A stretch of DNA of 64,000 nucleotides, taken from Phormidium tenue FACHB-1050 (GTDB taxonomy: Bacteria > Cyanobacteriota > Cyanobacteriia > Pseudanabaenales > Pseudanabaenaceae). Location of the stretch: the NCBI RefSeq assembly GCF_014696925.1, contig NZ_JACJQY010000002.1, positions 1 to 64,000 of the forward strand. Direction: 5' to 3'. The notes beneath the pieces were generated by a model. That model was not told the origin of the DNA and searched no databases. It worked only from the letters and a program-made list of their open reading frames with translations. Both the position numbers and the translations under genes were made by a program. The first letter of the stretch is position 1, and each line of letters begins with the position of its first letter. Of this stretch, positions 23,847 through 32,648 are shown piece by piece.

Positions 23847-25565
23847 CTATGGCTTTACTGGCTTAGGTTTTAAACGCTCGATCGCGATCGCCTTATTGAT
23901 CGTGGCTTGAGTTTGATTAGGATTAAGTTTAAGAGCTTGATCAAAGGCAACCAGTGCATCCGCATTACTATTTAGAGCTAGTAAAGCCAATCCTCGACCT
24001 GTCCAATAGTCTGAATTTTTGACATCGATCGCGATCGCCCGACTATAGGCATTAGCTGCTTCAGCATTGCGACCAAGTGACATAAGCGCCAAGCCACGAT
24101 TAAACCAAGCTGTGTCTGATTTAGGATTGATCCCCAATGCTTGTTGACTTGCCATCAAGGATTCCTGAAACCGATTGAGCCGCCATAGTAAAGCTGATTT
24201 ATTCGTCCAAATATCAGCCAGAAAGATTTGACTACCAATATTGGCATCGCCTTCGATTGCTTTGTCATAGGCTTTTAAAGCTTCTTCGGTACGTCCTAGG
24301 GAAGCCAGAATGCGCCCATGATTGAACCATGCTGTGGATGAATTTTGATTGAGGGCGATCGCTTGATTCGTCGAGGAAAGAGCTAGGTCAAAACGTCCCA
24401 ACGCCCAAAGAGTAGCCGCCCGATTGCCCCAAAAACTAGCTTGACTGGGCTGAAGTGCGATCGCCCGATTTGCGGAAGCAAGAGCCTCTTCATACTTGCC
24501 TAGCCCATTAAGAGCATTAGCTCTCTGATCCCAAGCCCAAGCAGGACCCAGATAGTCCCACTGTTGATCACCTTCTTGGAGCGCTGAGTTACAGGCTGCT
24601 AGAGCCTCTTTATATTGGCGAAGTTGGTTGAGTGCTGCACAGGAATTAGCCAAGGCGAGGGAATATTTCTCTTTAGCCTTAAGCGCCCATTCCTGTGAAG
24701 CCAAAGCTTCGGCATAACGTCCCAATCTCCATAAAATCATCCCCTGCTCAGCCCATGCCTGAGCATTGGTTGGCTCGATCGCCACAGCCTTATCGTAGGA
24801 AAAAAGGGCTTCATCAAAGCGTTTTAACTGATTCTGGACTTTCCCCTTAGTTTTCCAAGCGATCGCAGGTGTCGCCTTGCCCCAATTAGCATTTACCTTG
24901 ATGGCGCGATCGCAGTCTTGGATCGCATCGGCAGCTCGATCAAGCGAGACAAAAATATCACAGCGTTCGGTTAAGGCTAGCGAATAATTAGGATTTGAGC
25001 GAATGGCTAGTTCAAGGGATTCTAGAGCCTCAGCAAGTTTTCCTGCCCGTTTTAATAAAGCCCCTTGGATATACCACACCATTGCGGGTGAAGCATCAGC
25101 CCAGTTTTGATCAAGACGTAAAGCCAACTCACAGGAGGCGATCGCATCTTCATAGCGTTCTAACTCATTCAAAGCGCCACAACGCTTGGCTAAGGCTCCT
25201 GAATTATCTGGTTGCAACTTAATAAAGCGATCATAGGATACGACTGCTTCGGTATACATCGCTAAACCAACCATCGCATCACCACGTTCTAGCCACGCGA
25301 TCGGCTCATTAGTATTTAAAGTAATCGCCTGATTGCATGCCTCAACCGCCTCCTTATATTTACGCGACTTGACCAAAGAACTACAAAGCGAAGCCCAATA
25401 GTCAAAGTCCTGTAACTTTTCTTGGGCGATCGCTTTTGGAGCAATAAATACAGAGGCGATCGGTAAGTTTAGCAGCACAATCATGAGCAACCAAAAGCGT
25501 TTACCTTGCTTGACTGACTGAAAGAAAGAACGCAAAATCATTGGTAATCCCAAGTTTTCAATCAC
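23847..25565 (-). CDS. Exported TPR-repeat protein, 572 aa
   Basis: A hydrophobic N-terminus (RFWLLMIVLLNLPIASVFIA, ending near AIAQ) suggests export to the periplasm or lumen. From about residue 55 to the end there are about fourteen TPR units with the usual pattern, for example EALASANRAIALQPSQASFW and AWFNHGRILASLGRTEEALK. TPR arrays assemble protein complexes. There is no enzymatic domain. It is a stand-alone gene between a hairpin and another hairpin pair; the partner is unknown. Confidence 0.9.
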   Translation of the reverse strand: MIENLGLPMILRSFFQSVKQGKRFWLLMIVLLNLPIASVFIAPKAIAQEKLQDFDYWASLCSSLVKSRKYKEAVEACNQAITLNTNEPIAWLERGDAMVGLAMYTEAVVSYDRFIKLQPDNSGALAKRCGALNELERYEDAIASCELALRLDQNWADASPAMVWYIQGALLKRAGKLAEALESLELAIRSNPNYSLALTERCDIFVSLDRAADAIQDCDRAIKVNANWGKATPAIAWKTKGKVQNQLKRFDEALFSYDKAVAIEPTNAQAWAEQGMILWRLGRYAEALASQEWALKAKEKYSLALANSCAALNQLRQYKEALAACNSALQEGDQQWDYLGPAWAWDQRANALNGLGKYEEALASANRAIALQPSQASFWGNRAATLWALGRFDLALSSTNQAIALNQNSSTAWFNHGRILASLGRTEEALKAYDKAIEGDANIGSQIFLADIWTNKSALLWRLNRFQESLMASQQALGINPKSDTAWFNRGLALMSLGRNAEAANAYSRAIAIDVKNSDYWTGRGLALLALNSNADALVAFDQALKLNPNQTQATINKAIAIERLKPKPVKP

Positions 25566-25624
25566 AGATTAAAAAAAGCTGCCATAGAATACATGAAGTA
25601 AGTACTTGGGCAAAATAAATTACC

Positions 25625-25671
25625 AAAGCCCATAAAGTTGAACCCCTGCGGGGTTCAACTTTATGGGCTTT
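25625..25671. repeat. Hairpin, 22-bp perfect stem, TGC loop
   Basis: The arms 25625-25646 and 25650-25671 are exact complements around TGC. It lies in the 253-nt gap between the ABC ATPase and TPR genes, which otherwise shows no gene. Confidence 0.9.
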
Positions 25672-25781
25672 GATTCGTAGTTAATTATGCTCATTTACTT
25701 AATGTGATGACAGCTTTTCATATCTACATTAATTTATCATTATATTTTGATGGATTTCTTGCTGTTTAGAATAGGTCATAA

Positions 25782-25834
25782 AAGCCTAAGCAAATGAAGG
25801 CAATGCTTAGCGCTGCCTTCATCTGCTTAGGCTT
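25782..25834. repeat. Hairpin echoing the 3' end of the ABC ATPase gene
   Basis: The 21-nt arms pair with one mismatch. The right arm contains the last codons (SLSR) and the TGA of the ABC ATPase gene; the left arm is their inverted copy downstream of the gene. Confidence 0.88.
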
Positions 25835-26556
25835 AGTGGCATTTCCAAAGAATGCGCTAGCAAAAATTCGCGATCGCTAAGAACTTGTTTCGTATTTCCA
25901 TCATAAACAACTTTCCCCTCACTCAATATGATCGTGCGATCGCACAATTCCAACACGAGATCAAGATCGTGGGTGGCAATTAACTGGGTTTCTGGCAAGG
26001 TTTGCAAAAGCTGGATTAATTGCCGACGCGATCGCGGATCGAGTTGGGCGGAGGGTTCATCGAATACTAAGACCTGTGGTTGCATCGCTAATACTCCAGC
26101 GATCGCCACCCGTTTTTTTTCCCCACCAGAAAGATTATGGGATAGACGTTCAGCATATTTAGTGACATCAAGCCCGACTGACACTAGGGCTTCCGATACG
26201 CGAATTTTTAACTCAGTTCCTTTCAGTCCCTGATTTATCGGACCAAAAGCAACATCTTCCCAAACTGTAGGCATAAATAGCTGATCGTCTGGATTCTGAA
26301 ACACCAGACCAACAAAATTCCTGACTGCCATTAAATTATGTGGTGTTACCAGCATTTCACCAATCACAATTTCTCCATGCTGAGGCAGGAGAATACCATT
26401 GAGATGTAGTAATAATGTTGATTTTCCCGAACCATTCGCGCCCACGATCGCCACTTTTTCGGTTGCCTTAATCTGGAGATCGATCCCATTTAAAGCTTGA
26501 ATACCATCAGGATATGTATAACTGAGGCTTTCAATAGAGATAGGATTATGGTGCAT
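25819..26556 (-). CDS. ECF-type ABC transporter ATPase (CbiO-like)
   Basis: The 245-aa protein has Walker A GANGSGKST, a Q-loop VFQNPDDQLF, signature LSGGEKKRV, Walker B VLVFDEPSAQLD and an H-loop ATHDLDLVLE. The PDDQLF Q-loop is typical of energy-coupling-factor ATPases for cobalt, nickel, biotin or other micronutrients. No T or S component is encoded nearby, so the substrate cannot be given. The gene is divergent from the pentapeptide gene. Confidence 0.9.
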   Translation of the reverse strand: MHHNPISIESLSYTYPDGIQALNGIDLQIKATEKVAIVGANGSGKSTLLLHLNGILLPQHGEIVIGEMLVTPHNLMAVRNFVGLVFQNPDDQLFMPTVWEDVAFGPINQGLKGTELKIRVSEALVSVGLDVTKYAERLSHNLSGGEKKRVAIAGVLAMQPQVLVFDEPSAQLDPRSRRQLIQLLQTLPETQLIATHDLDLVLELCDRTIILSEGKVVYDGNTKQVLSDREFLLAHSLEMPLSLSR

Positions 26557-26702
26557 ATTATGTTTTATCTAGAGCACGCATTACTCCAAGTAATAGACAG
26601 ATTTGAGCATAACGTATCCAATAGTAAGGCGATCGCACTAGATTTTTGGGGTTTAATGATAGTGGCGATAGAATGTCACTACTTAAGATTGGGAGCCTAA
26701 AA

Positions 26703-27377
26703 ATGAGTATTGCCTCTACAACATTATTTTCAGGAGTGTTTATACTAATTGGGGTTGCATTTTCCTCATCATCATTGGCTGATCCTAGTAGCGATCGTAT
26801 TCAAACTTTGAATCGTCAACGCTTGATTGAAACCAATCGTTGTCAGGGTTGCAATTTACAAAATACAGATTTGAATGGGCTGAAACTAATTGGTGCAGAC
26901 TTAAATAAAGCCAACCTCCAAGGTGCAAATCTTCGCAGTGTCGATCTTAGAGGAGCCAATTTACAAGAAGCAAATCTTACCTATGCAGACCTTAGTTATG
27001 CAGATTTACGCCTTGCTAAATTTGGGCAAGCAAATTTGCAGGGTGCAAACCTTAGCAATACACATTTGCTTGAAGCCTCCTTTAAGCAAAGTAACCTTCA
27101 AGAGTCGAACCTTACTGACACATATGCTGAGGGCTATGTTGATCCCTTTACTTCAGTTCGTCAACTTGTCAATCTTGAGGGAGCAAATTTACTCAAAGCA
27201 AATTTGACTAATGCCAAGCTAGGTTTTGCCAATCTCGATGGCGCAAATCTCAGCGAAGTAAATTTAGTTGATGCAGATCTCGAAAATGCCTCGTTAATCA
27301 ATGCAAATTTAACAAAAGCAAAGTTATGTAACACGACTCTGCAAGATGGATCAGTAAATGATCAAAATTGTCGCTAA
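26703..27377 (+). CDS. Exported pentapeptide-repeat protein
   Basis: From MSIASTTLFSGVFILIGV the protein has a signal peptide ending near SLADPSS, then two Cys (RCQGCNL) and about 25 pentapeptides of A(D/N)LxX type, such as ADLNKANLQGANLRSVDLRG. Such repeats form a right-handed quadrilateral beta-helix. A 13-residue interruption (YAEGYVDPFTSVRQL) splits the helix in two. The start at 26703 is supported by a nearby GGGAG; an in-frame ATG at 26646 is less likely. Function is unknown; the location is probably lumen or periplasm. Confidence 0.85.
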   Translation: MSIASTTLFSGVFILIGVAFSSSSLADPSSDRIQTLNRQRLIETNRCQGCNLQNTDLNGLKLIGADLNKANLQGANLRSVDLRGANLQEANLTYADLSYADLRLAKFGQANLQGANLSNTHLLEASFKQSNLQESNLTDTYAEGYVDPFTSVRQLVNLEGANLLKANLTNAKLGFANLDGANLSEVNLVDADLENASLINANLTKAKLCNTTLQDGSVNDQNCR

Positions 27378-27453
27378 ATTTTTTTGATTATGCGAGTATA
27401 TGTAGTATCAAATCCATATGATGTCTCAGTAAGTAAATTTAGGGGTTAGTGGC

Positions 27454-30400
27454 ATGTCGCGTACTTTCGATAACGAAAAAAAGCCTTCTCAATCCACGGC
27501 TTCTGTCCAACCCAAAGCAACATATTTACAAACTAGAGGCTTTGCCTCACTTCAGACGGACTTGGATGAAGATGCTCCAGTTCGACCATCTGGATACAGT
27601 GAGAATTTCCTAGAAAAAATAATTAATGAGGGCAGTACTGCGTCGTCTAATACACCAGTCCAAGCAAAACCAATGAACCGCTTGATGAAGCCGCTTCAAA
27701 CTAAGCGAATAGCGATCCAAGCCAAGCTGAATATAGGTGAGCCGAATGATAAGTATGAGCAGGAAGCAGATGCCACTGCTGCTAAAGTCGTTCAAAAAAT
27801 TAATTCACCAATACAGAATCAATCTGTCCAAAAACAAGAGTCTTTACAAACAAAATCTTTGGTACAGAGACGTGAAAATGTTGGTGGGGGAGAAGCATCA
27901 ACTGATTTAGAGTCATCAATCCAAAGTGCGAGGGGTAGTGGTCAGCCTCTAGATGCTAACTTACAAGCCAAGATGGGGCAGGCAATGGGGGTGGATTTTA
28001 ATGGAGTGAGAGTACACACGGACTCAAAGGCAGCCCAATTAAGTCAATCTGTCCAAGCCAAAGCATTTACAACAGGAAATGATATTTTCTTTAATAATGG
28101 TGAATATAATCCCAAAAGCCTTGGTGGTCAGGAGTTGTTAGCTCACGAGCTAACTCATACTATTCAGCAGGGAGCAAGTGGAACGAAACCGATACAAGCA
28201 AAATTTTCAAGTTCTCCAAATAATATACTCATTCAACGTAAATGGATGGGACTTGGCAATGAGCTATCCTCTTTGAAATCTAAAGCTAGGGTTGGCATAG
28301 GAGGTGGGCAGGTTAAAGCAGGTAAAACAGTGGATGAAGTCACTAATCCTGTAAATCCTATTTCAAAAAGGCTTAAAGAAGTGCTCAAAACACTAGGGCG
28401 TTATAACTTGCTTCAAGCTCTAAGAGATTATAATAGCTTGATTGCAGGCAATCAAAATGTAATTGACTTTCCACTTGTAGACAACTTTTTGAATTCCCAT
28501 GCTGGAAACTTGAACTTTGAGCGTGACAAATTACCTCCAGGCATCAAGAGTGGAATTCCAAAAGCCGACGACAAAAACAAGAGAGATGTTAGAACTGCTG
28601 TACTAACATCTCGAATGCAAGGTTTTGTCGATACAGGGAAAAACATATTAAAAGGAGCGTTGGATGTCTACAACCAACAACATGCTCGACAGAATGTACC
28701 TAATCCCATCGTAACAGCTCCACAGACAGATGATGAGATTTTTGAGTCCCATGGAGTTGATTCTACAGACTTTAAGAGCCAGAATCTAGAATCAAGTAAA
28801 GTACTTGGGTCGGGCAGTGTAAATACAGTTTACAAGAACAAGTACAAGAATGATGACAAAGACTATGTCTTTAAACCAGATGATGAAGTTAATACTGCCT
28901 ATGACCTTGATGCAGGAACGCAAGTTGGAATCCCTGAAGTTAATCCCGAATTTGCAAAGAGGGCAGTAGCCGCATCCAGAATTGACCAGCTTCTAGATGC
29001 CAATATGCTTACTAACACTGATTTTGCTGTTCAAGATGGTCAGTTTGGAACTGTTAGCGCCTTTGCGGATGGTGACCCGATGGAAAAAATTGACCCTAAG
29101 CTAAGAGACGGTATAAAGAGTGATCCTAAGTTTCAGCTAGCTTTATCTAAGCTACAACTTTTAGATATCATTTGTGGTCAAGTTGATCGTCATATTGGAA
29201 ATTATCACATTGAGCTTGACACAAACGGGAACTTTGTCAAACTCACAGGCATTGACAATGATATGGCCTTTGGTTCTGAACATACAGATATTGATCAAAA
29301 AATTGGCAAAGGACGTAATGTATATGATTCTGCTACGCGAGATAAAGGAGGTAGTAATCCTAACCTAGGAAGGATGGGGGGATCGAAGCATCTTGAGCAG
29401 ATAGGACGTATTGATCCCCAGTTTGCCGAGGTCATTATTAAATTGAATGTTCAATTAATCTCTGACGCTCTTAAGGATTTATTGCAGCCTAAAGAGATTC
29501 AGGCAACTATTATGCGCGTCAACCAACTCAAGCAATTCTTAAAAGATGCACAAAGACAAGAACTTGCTACAACCCTAAAGGCTCTGAATTCTAAAGACCC
29601 CCTAAAAGGTAAAAAGAAACCTAAAAAAGGTGAAAAGCAAACTATAGAGAATGCTAACAATTTAGTTGATCAATATAGAACTTTGAAAAAAGCTGGGAAG
29701 TGGGAAGAAGCATATGAGATATTACTTGATTTGAGAAAGCGGTTGAATCGTTTTGAATCTTCCGATCTAGATGACAAAGTTAAGACAGCAGCTATCGGAG
29801 ACATGAAAAATGTCGATAACCTAACAAAAGAAATGCTATTTGTTAGCCAGAAGATGAATATCCCTGACTCTGTTGATGTTGTTTTAGATGTTAAGACTAG
29901 TGACTCAGCCGATAAGGCGAAAGTTTTATGGGCTTATCTTAATAAACCTTCTAAGGCAGGCGGTAATGTTGACAATGAAAAGCTGATTCTTAATCGTATT
30001 TGGAAATATGGCGATGCCACAATTAGACAGAATCTCATATCTGCTTTGGGTACTAGACAAGATCAGTTGAAGATGAGCACTTTTGCATACATCCTCGAAG
30101 CGATCGATCCAGATCATAGAATGCCTCTGAACGGTAAAGCAACTGAGTGGTATGGACAAAATAGTACTGAAAACTTCTTTACTTGGGTAAATTCAAACTC
30201 ACCTACGAAAGATAAAGTTGCATACATGGACAATAATGCTCGTACATCTGCCAATGTCAAGTTTGAAGGAGGCAGGCTCTTTCAAATGGGCAAGCCAATC
30301 AATACTGGCAGTGAGGATTGGATTGTTGTTCAATCGTCTGACAACCAATTCTATAGCAAGCCTAAAGTTAGAGCCAGCGGTGGTAAAGACGGAACTCAGC

Positions 30401-30672
30401 ATTCTAGTTTTTTGGAAGGCTTGCCAGTACAATCAGCAGGTATGCTCAATGTTAAGTCTGGTAGTCTAACAAAGGTTAAAAATCATAGCGGTCACTACGC
30501 TCCTCAGACTCGTCACCTACTAAAAATGTACTTAACACTGGAAGCTTTTGGAGTGAATATGTCTAATGTTGAAGTAGAGGATAGTGATAAATTGAAGGGA
30601 GTTAATGGTAGTTTGGGTGCTGGAAAATTTAAGGGTCAAGAATTTGTGGGTGAGGCTAAGAAGGTTATCTAG
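27454..30672 (+). CDS. DUF4157 eCIS-type effector with kinase-like and IQM-like domains
   Basis: The 1072-aa protein has a flexible N-terminus with IQAK, VQKQ and VQRR motifs and the typical GEPNDKYEQEADATA. A DUF4157 domain (about 153-240) carries H231-E-L-T-H235. Proteins with this domain are the commonest recognised cargo of eCIS. Residues about 445-640 look kinase-like: VLGSGSVNTVY (from 450), YVFKPD with K474, DRHIGN (578-583) and IDND (600-603), reminiscent of the PI3K/HipA-type catalytic loop DRHxxN and metal-binding Asp. Residues about 910-1050 resemble plant IQM proteins: QHSSFLEG (982 on), VQSAGMLNV and SGHYAP (1012-1017). Target and activity are inferred, not known. It is monocistronic and faces away from the CIS operon. 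Confidence 0.88.
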   Translation: MSRTFDNEKKPSQSTASVQPKATYLQTRGFASLQTDLDEDAPVRPSGYSENFLEKIINEGSTASSNTPVQAKPMNRLMKPLQTKRIAIQAKLNIGEPNDKYEQEADATAAKVVQKINSPIQNQSVQKQESLQTKSLVQRRENVGGGEASTDLESSIQSARGSGQPLDANLQAKMGQAMGVDFNGVRVHTDSKAAQLSQSVQAKAFTTGNDIFFNNGEYNPKSLGGQELLAHELTHTIQQGASGTKPIQAKFSSSPNNILIQRKWMGLGNELSSLKSKARVGIGGGQVKAGKTVDEVTNPVNPISKRLKEVLKTLGRYNLLQALRDYNSLIAGNQNVIDFPLVDNFLNSHAGNLNFERDKLPPGIKSGIPKADDKNKRDVRTAVLTSRMQGFVDTGKNILKGALDVYNQQHARQNVPNPIVTAPQTDDEIFESHGVDSTDFKSQNLESSKVLGSGSVNTVYKNKYKNDDKDYVFKPDDEVNTAYDLDAGTQVGIPEVNPEFAKRAVAASRIDQLLDANMLTNTDFAVQDGQFGTVSAFADGDPMEKIDPKLRDGIKSDPKFQLALSKLQLLDIICGQVDRHIGNYHIELDTNGNFVKLTGIDNDMAFGSEHTDIDQKIGKGRNVYDSATRDKGGSNPNLGRMGGSKHLEQIGRIDPQFAEVIIKLNVQLISDALKDLLQPKEIQATIMRVNQLKQFLKDAQRQELATTLKALNSKDPLKGKKKPKKGEKQTIENANNLVDQYRTLKKAGKWEEAYEILLDLRKRLNRFESSDLDDKVKTAAIGDMKNVDNLTKEMLFVSQKMNIPDSVDVVLDVKTSDSADKAKVLWAYLNKPSKAGGNVDNEKLILNRIWKYGDATIRQNLISALGTRQDQLKMSTFAYILEAIDPDHRMPLNGKATEWYGQNSTENFFTWVNSNSPTKDKVAYMDNNARTSANVKFEGGRLFQMGKPINTGSEDWIVVQSSDNQFYSKPKVRASGGKDGTQHSSFLEGLPVQSAGMLNVKSGSLTKVKNHSGHYAPQTRHLLKMYLTLEAFGVNMSNVEVEDSDKLKGVNGSLGAGKFKGQEFVGEAKKVI

Positions 30673-30708
30673 TAATTTTAGATCTAGATTAATGTCCGTT
30701 CGACGAAA

Positions 30709-30753
30709 GCTGAAAGTGGTGAAAATCGCAGAGCGATTTTCACCACTTTCAGC
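30709..30753. repeat. Hairpin, 21-bp perfect stem, AGA loop
   Basis: The arms 30709-30729 and 30733-30753 are exact complements around AGA, just downstream of the effector gene. No U-run follows. Confidence 0.9.
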
Positions 30754-30812
30754 CATTTGTGCCTGTTAGGGCTGTAGCTAGCCTAATATATCTGTGGAAT
30801 TGGAATATTAGA

Positions 30813-30838
30813 AGACAAGGGGATTAATCCCCTTGTCT
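30813..30838. repeat. Perfect 26-nt palindrome
   Basis: AGACAAGGGGATT is followed directly by its complement. It lies 20 nt before the stop of the convergent 234-aa gene. Confidence 0.88.
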
Positions 30839-30857
30839 CTAGGTATAAAAGCTAAAT

Positions 30858-31562
30858 CTAGTTTGTTGATAGAGATGATTTCCATTGTACAAGACTGGGT
30901 GCATAGGGCAGTATTGTGGTTGTCAAGTCCATCTTCAAGAGAGAAAATGGGTTGTGGTCTGTGCTAGCAAGACAACTTTCTATCTCTCCAAGTTTTTTCT
31001 CCAAAAAAGGACGATTAACACTTGATAGTCTATTACCGCTAAGAATTGAATTCAACCTATTTTTGGATGATAAAATCCCTTCGCCATTAATTAAATTAGC
31101 TAAAATATTGTGCTTTACAATATCGTCTGGATAGTTTAGCCATCGAGACATTCTATCAAGTTCATGAGCTTCTTGGTATTGTGATAAAGCGATCGTACAC
31201 CTTTGAACAATGATCAAAACTTCTGTTTCCATACATCCCAACAAAGCTTCAAAAACCTCAGATCGAGTTTCTTCTGACAATGAGTTAGGGGCAACTTTCT
31301 CTAAACCTAAGATAGCAGCTAAAGGATAGTAATCAACTTCAGGTGATTGTAATGCCCTAAACAAAGATGATAATCTAGAGTTCTCAGGAATTAGATTGGG
31401 ATACATCAGCAAATTCGCAATTGCTTGAGGGGGCTTCCAACCCTGTAAAATTTCCTCTATTTGTTTTTTATCAGCATTTGATAAATCTAGTAAAGAAGAG
31501 TTGATTTCCAGTAGATCATCAAAGTCTTCGGCTCTCAAAAATTCACATAAATTGGTAGTCAC
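30858..31562 (-). CDS. Helical HEAT-like protein convergent with the effector
   Basis: The 234-aa frame starts with GTG. It is almost entirely helical, with repeating Leu/Ile spacing and stretches such as PQAIANLLMYPNLIPENSRL, LFRALQSPEVDYYPLAAILG and LGCMETEVLIIVQRC that resemble HEAT or ARM-like repeats. No catalytic motif, TM helix or signal is seen, and I do not recognise a family. It is encoded tail to tail with the effector. A self-protection or chaperone role is possible but rests on location alone. Confidence 0.75.
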   Translation of the reverse strand: MTTNLCEFLRAEDFDDLLEINSSLLDLSNADKKQIEEILQGWKPPQAIANLLMYPNLIPENSRLSSLFRALQSPEVDYYPLAAILGLEKVAPNSLSEETRSEVFEALLGCMETEVLIIVQRCTIALSQYQEAHELDRMSRWLNYPDDIVKHNILANLINGEGILSSKNRLNSILSGNRLSSVNRPFLEKKLGEIESCLASTDHNPFSLLKMDLTTTILPYAPSLVQWKSSLSTN

Positions 31563-31643
31563 TGGTTTTCCTACTGAACTAAAATGTCAAGGCTGTAGTT
31601 TAAGAATTCAAGTATTATTTTTTATCTTAAAGTATATATGTCA

Positions 31644-31694
31644 TACAGCCTATTAATGCTTATCTAAAGATTAGATAAGCATTAATAGGCTGTA
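31644..31694. repeat. Hairpin, 24-bp perfect stem, AGA loop
   Basis: Arms of 24 nt pair exactly around AGA. It lies in the 557-nt gap between the 234-aa gene and ndhJ. Confidence 0.9.
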
Positions 31695-31783
31695 GCTATT
31701 TCCTCCAAACATAATTATTAATTTAGCCCGTTCGCCGCTTGTCTAGACTGTGATAAGAATATTAAGTAACTGGAGAGTAAAAG

Positions 31784-31888
31784 ATGTATATCAAAAAGTA
31801 TTGGCGAAGTCTTTTCATTTTTAGTGTTGCTTTACTCACTGCGATCGCAATCCCGACATGGCTTGACATATCTGCACAGGAAAACTGA
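31784..31888 (+). CDS. Possible 34-aa single-pass membrane or signal-peptide protein
   Basis: ATG follows TGGAGAG at a usual distance. The predicted peptide is MYIKKYWRSLFIFSVALLTA then IAIPTWLDISAQEN: a basic N-terminus, one hydrophobic helix and a short polar tail. That layout fits a small membrane protein. Alternatively it is the remnant of a longer exported protein. No family is recognised. Confidence 0.45.
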   Translation: MYIKKYWRSLFIFSVALLTAIAIPTWLDISAQEN

Positions 31889-32042
31889 TTTGCAATACTC
31901 ATTAAACTACAATAAACTAAACATACGTTGCACCTGCAAAGATTGATCTCAGGCAATTTATGGAATCTATTGCGATCGCTAGTATCCTAGAAACTTTTTT
32001 TCAGCAACCTAACGAGATTAAAATGCATTCTTATAAATTTCT

Positions 32043-32074
32043 TCGTTTACTTTTGCTGAAGCAAAAGTAAACGA
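32043..32074. repeat. Hairpin, 14-bp perfect stem
   Basis: TCGTTTACTTTTGC pairs with its complement around TGAA. Its last base abuts the first base of the next, larger hairpin. Confidence 0.88.
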
Positions 32075-32136
32075 CAAGACGCATACTAAAAAAAGAAGCA
32101 CCCAAAGGGTGCTTCTTTTTTTAGTATGCGTCTTGT
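32074..32136. terminator. ndhC-K-J terminator hairpin echoing the end of ndhJ
   Basis: A 30-bp perfect stem closes an AAA loop. On the minus strand the inner stem is GAAGCACCC with a run of A upstream and U downstream, fitting a rho-independent terminator. The right arm also contains the last codons (QDAY) and TAA of ndhJ, so the distal arm repeats the gene end in inverted form. Confidence 0.85.
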
Positions 32137-32648
32137 AACTCGTAGAAGTCTGGTGTGACGTAATCCTTACGCATCGGATAACCGATCCAGTCTTCAGGCA
32201 TGAGAATCCGTTTGAGATTGGGATGCCCTTCGTAGATGATGCCGTACATATCGAAGGTTTCGCGCTCTTGCCAATCAGCAGTTTTCCAGATCCAGTAGAC
32301 CGATGGACAACGCGGATCAGTGCGTGGAAGAAATACCTTGATACGGACTTCTTCGAGGCGATCGCTTTTGTTGATACCCTCATCACTGAGTTTAGCGAGA
32401 TGATAAACACTCACCAAACTATCACCAGCACCAGCATCATAACCACATTGCATCATCAAGTAGTTAAAGCCGTATGCATAAAGCGCAGTCGAAAATGGAA
32501 GTAAAAATTGACGATCAATTTTGAGAATGGGAACGCCTTGCTTATCCAAGCCCAAAAACTCATGATCAAAGCCATTACTCGTTAGCCATTGTGAAACTGG
32601 GGCAGTTACCTCAGTCGTAGCTAAAGCCGCTTCTTGATTATCTGCCAA
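32121..32648 (-). CDS. ndhJ: NAD(P)H-quinone oxidoreductase subunit J
   Basis: The 175-aa protein has the 30-kDa complex I signature [20 protein letters not shown] and ends with [14 protein letters not shown], as cyanobacterial NdhJ does. It is a peripheral-arm subunit of thylakoid NDH-1, which takes electrons from reduced ferredoxin in cyclic flow and respiration. It overlaps the end of ndhK by 11 nt, so the ndhC-ndhK-ndhJ genes are coupled. Confidence 0.97.
   Translation of the reverse strand: MADNQEAALATTEVTAPVSQWLTSNGFDHEFLGLDKQGVPILKIDRQFLLPFSTALYAYGFNYLMMQCGYDAGAGDSLVSVYHLAKLSDEGINKSDRLEEVRIKVFLPRTDPRCPSVYWIWKTADWQERETFDMYGIIYEGHPNLKRILMPEDWIGYPMRKDYVTPDFYELQDAY

Noticed and set aside
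28141-28160. HELTH as evidence that the effector is a metalloprotease
   Set aside because: The motif is part of DUF4157, which marks eCIS cargo; a third metal ligand and protease fold cannot be confirmed, so protease activity is not called.
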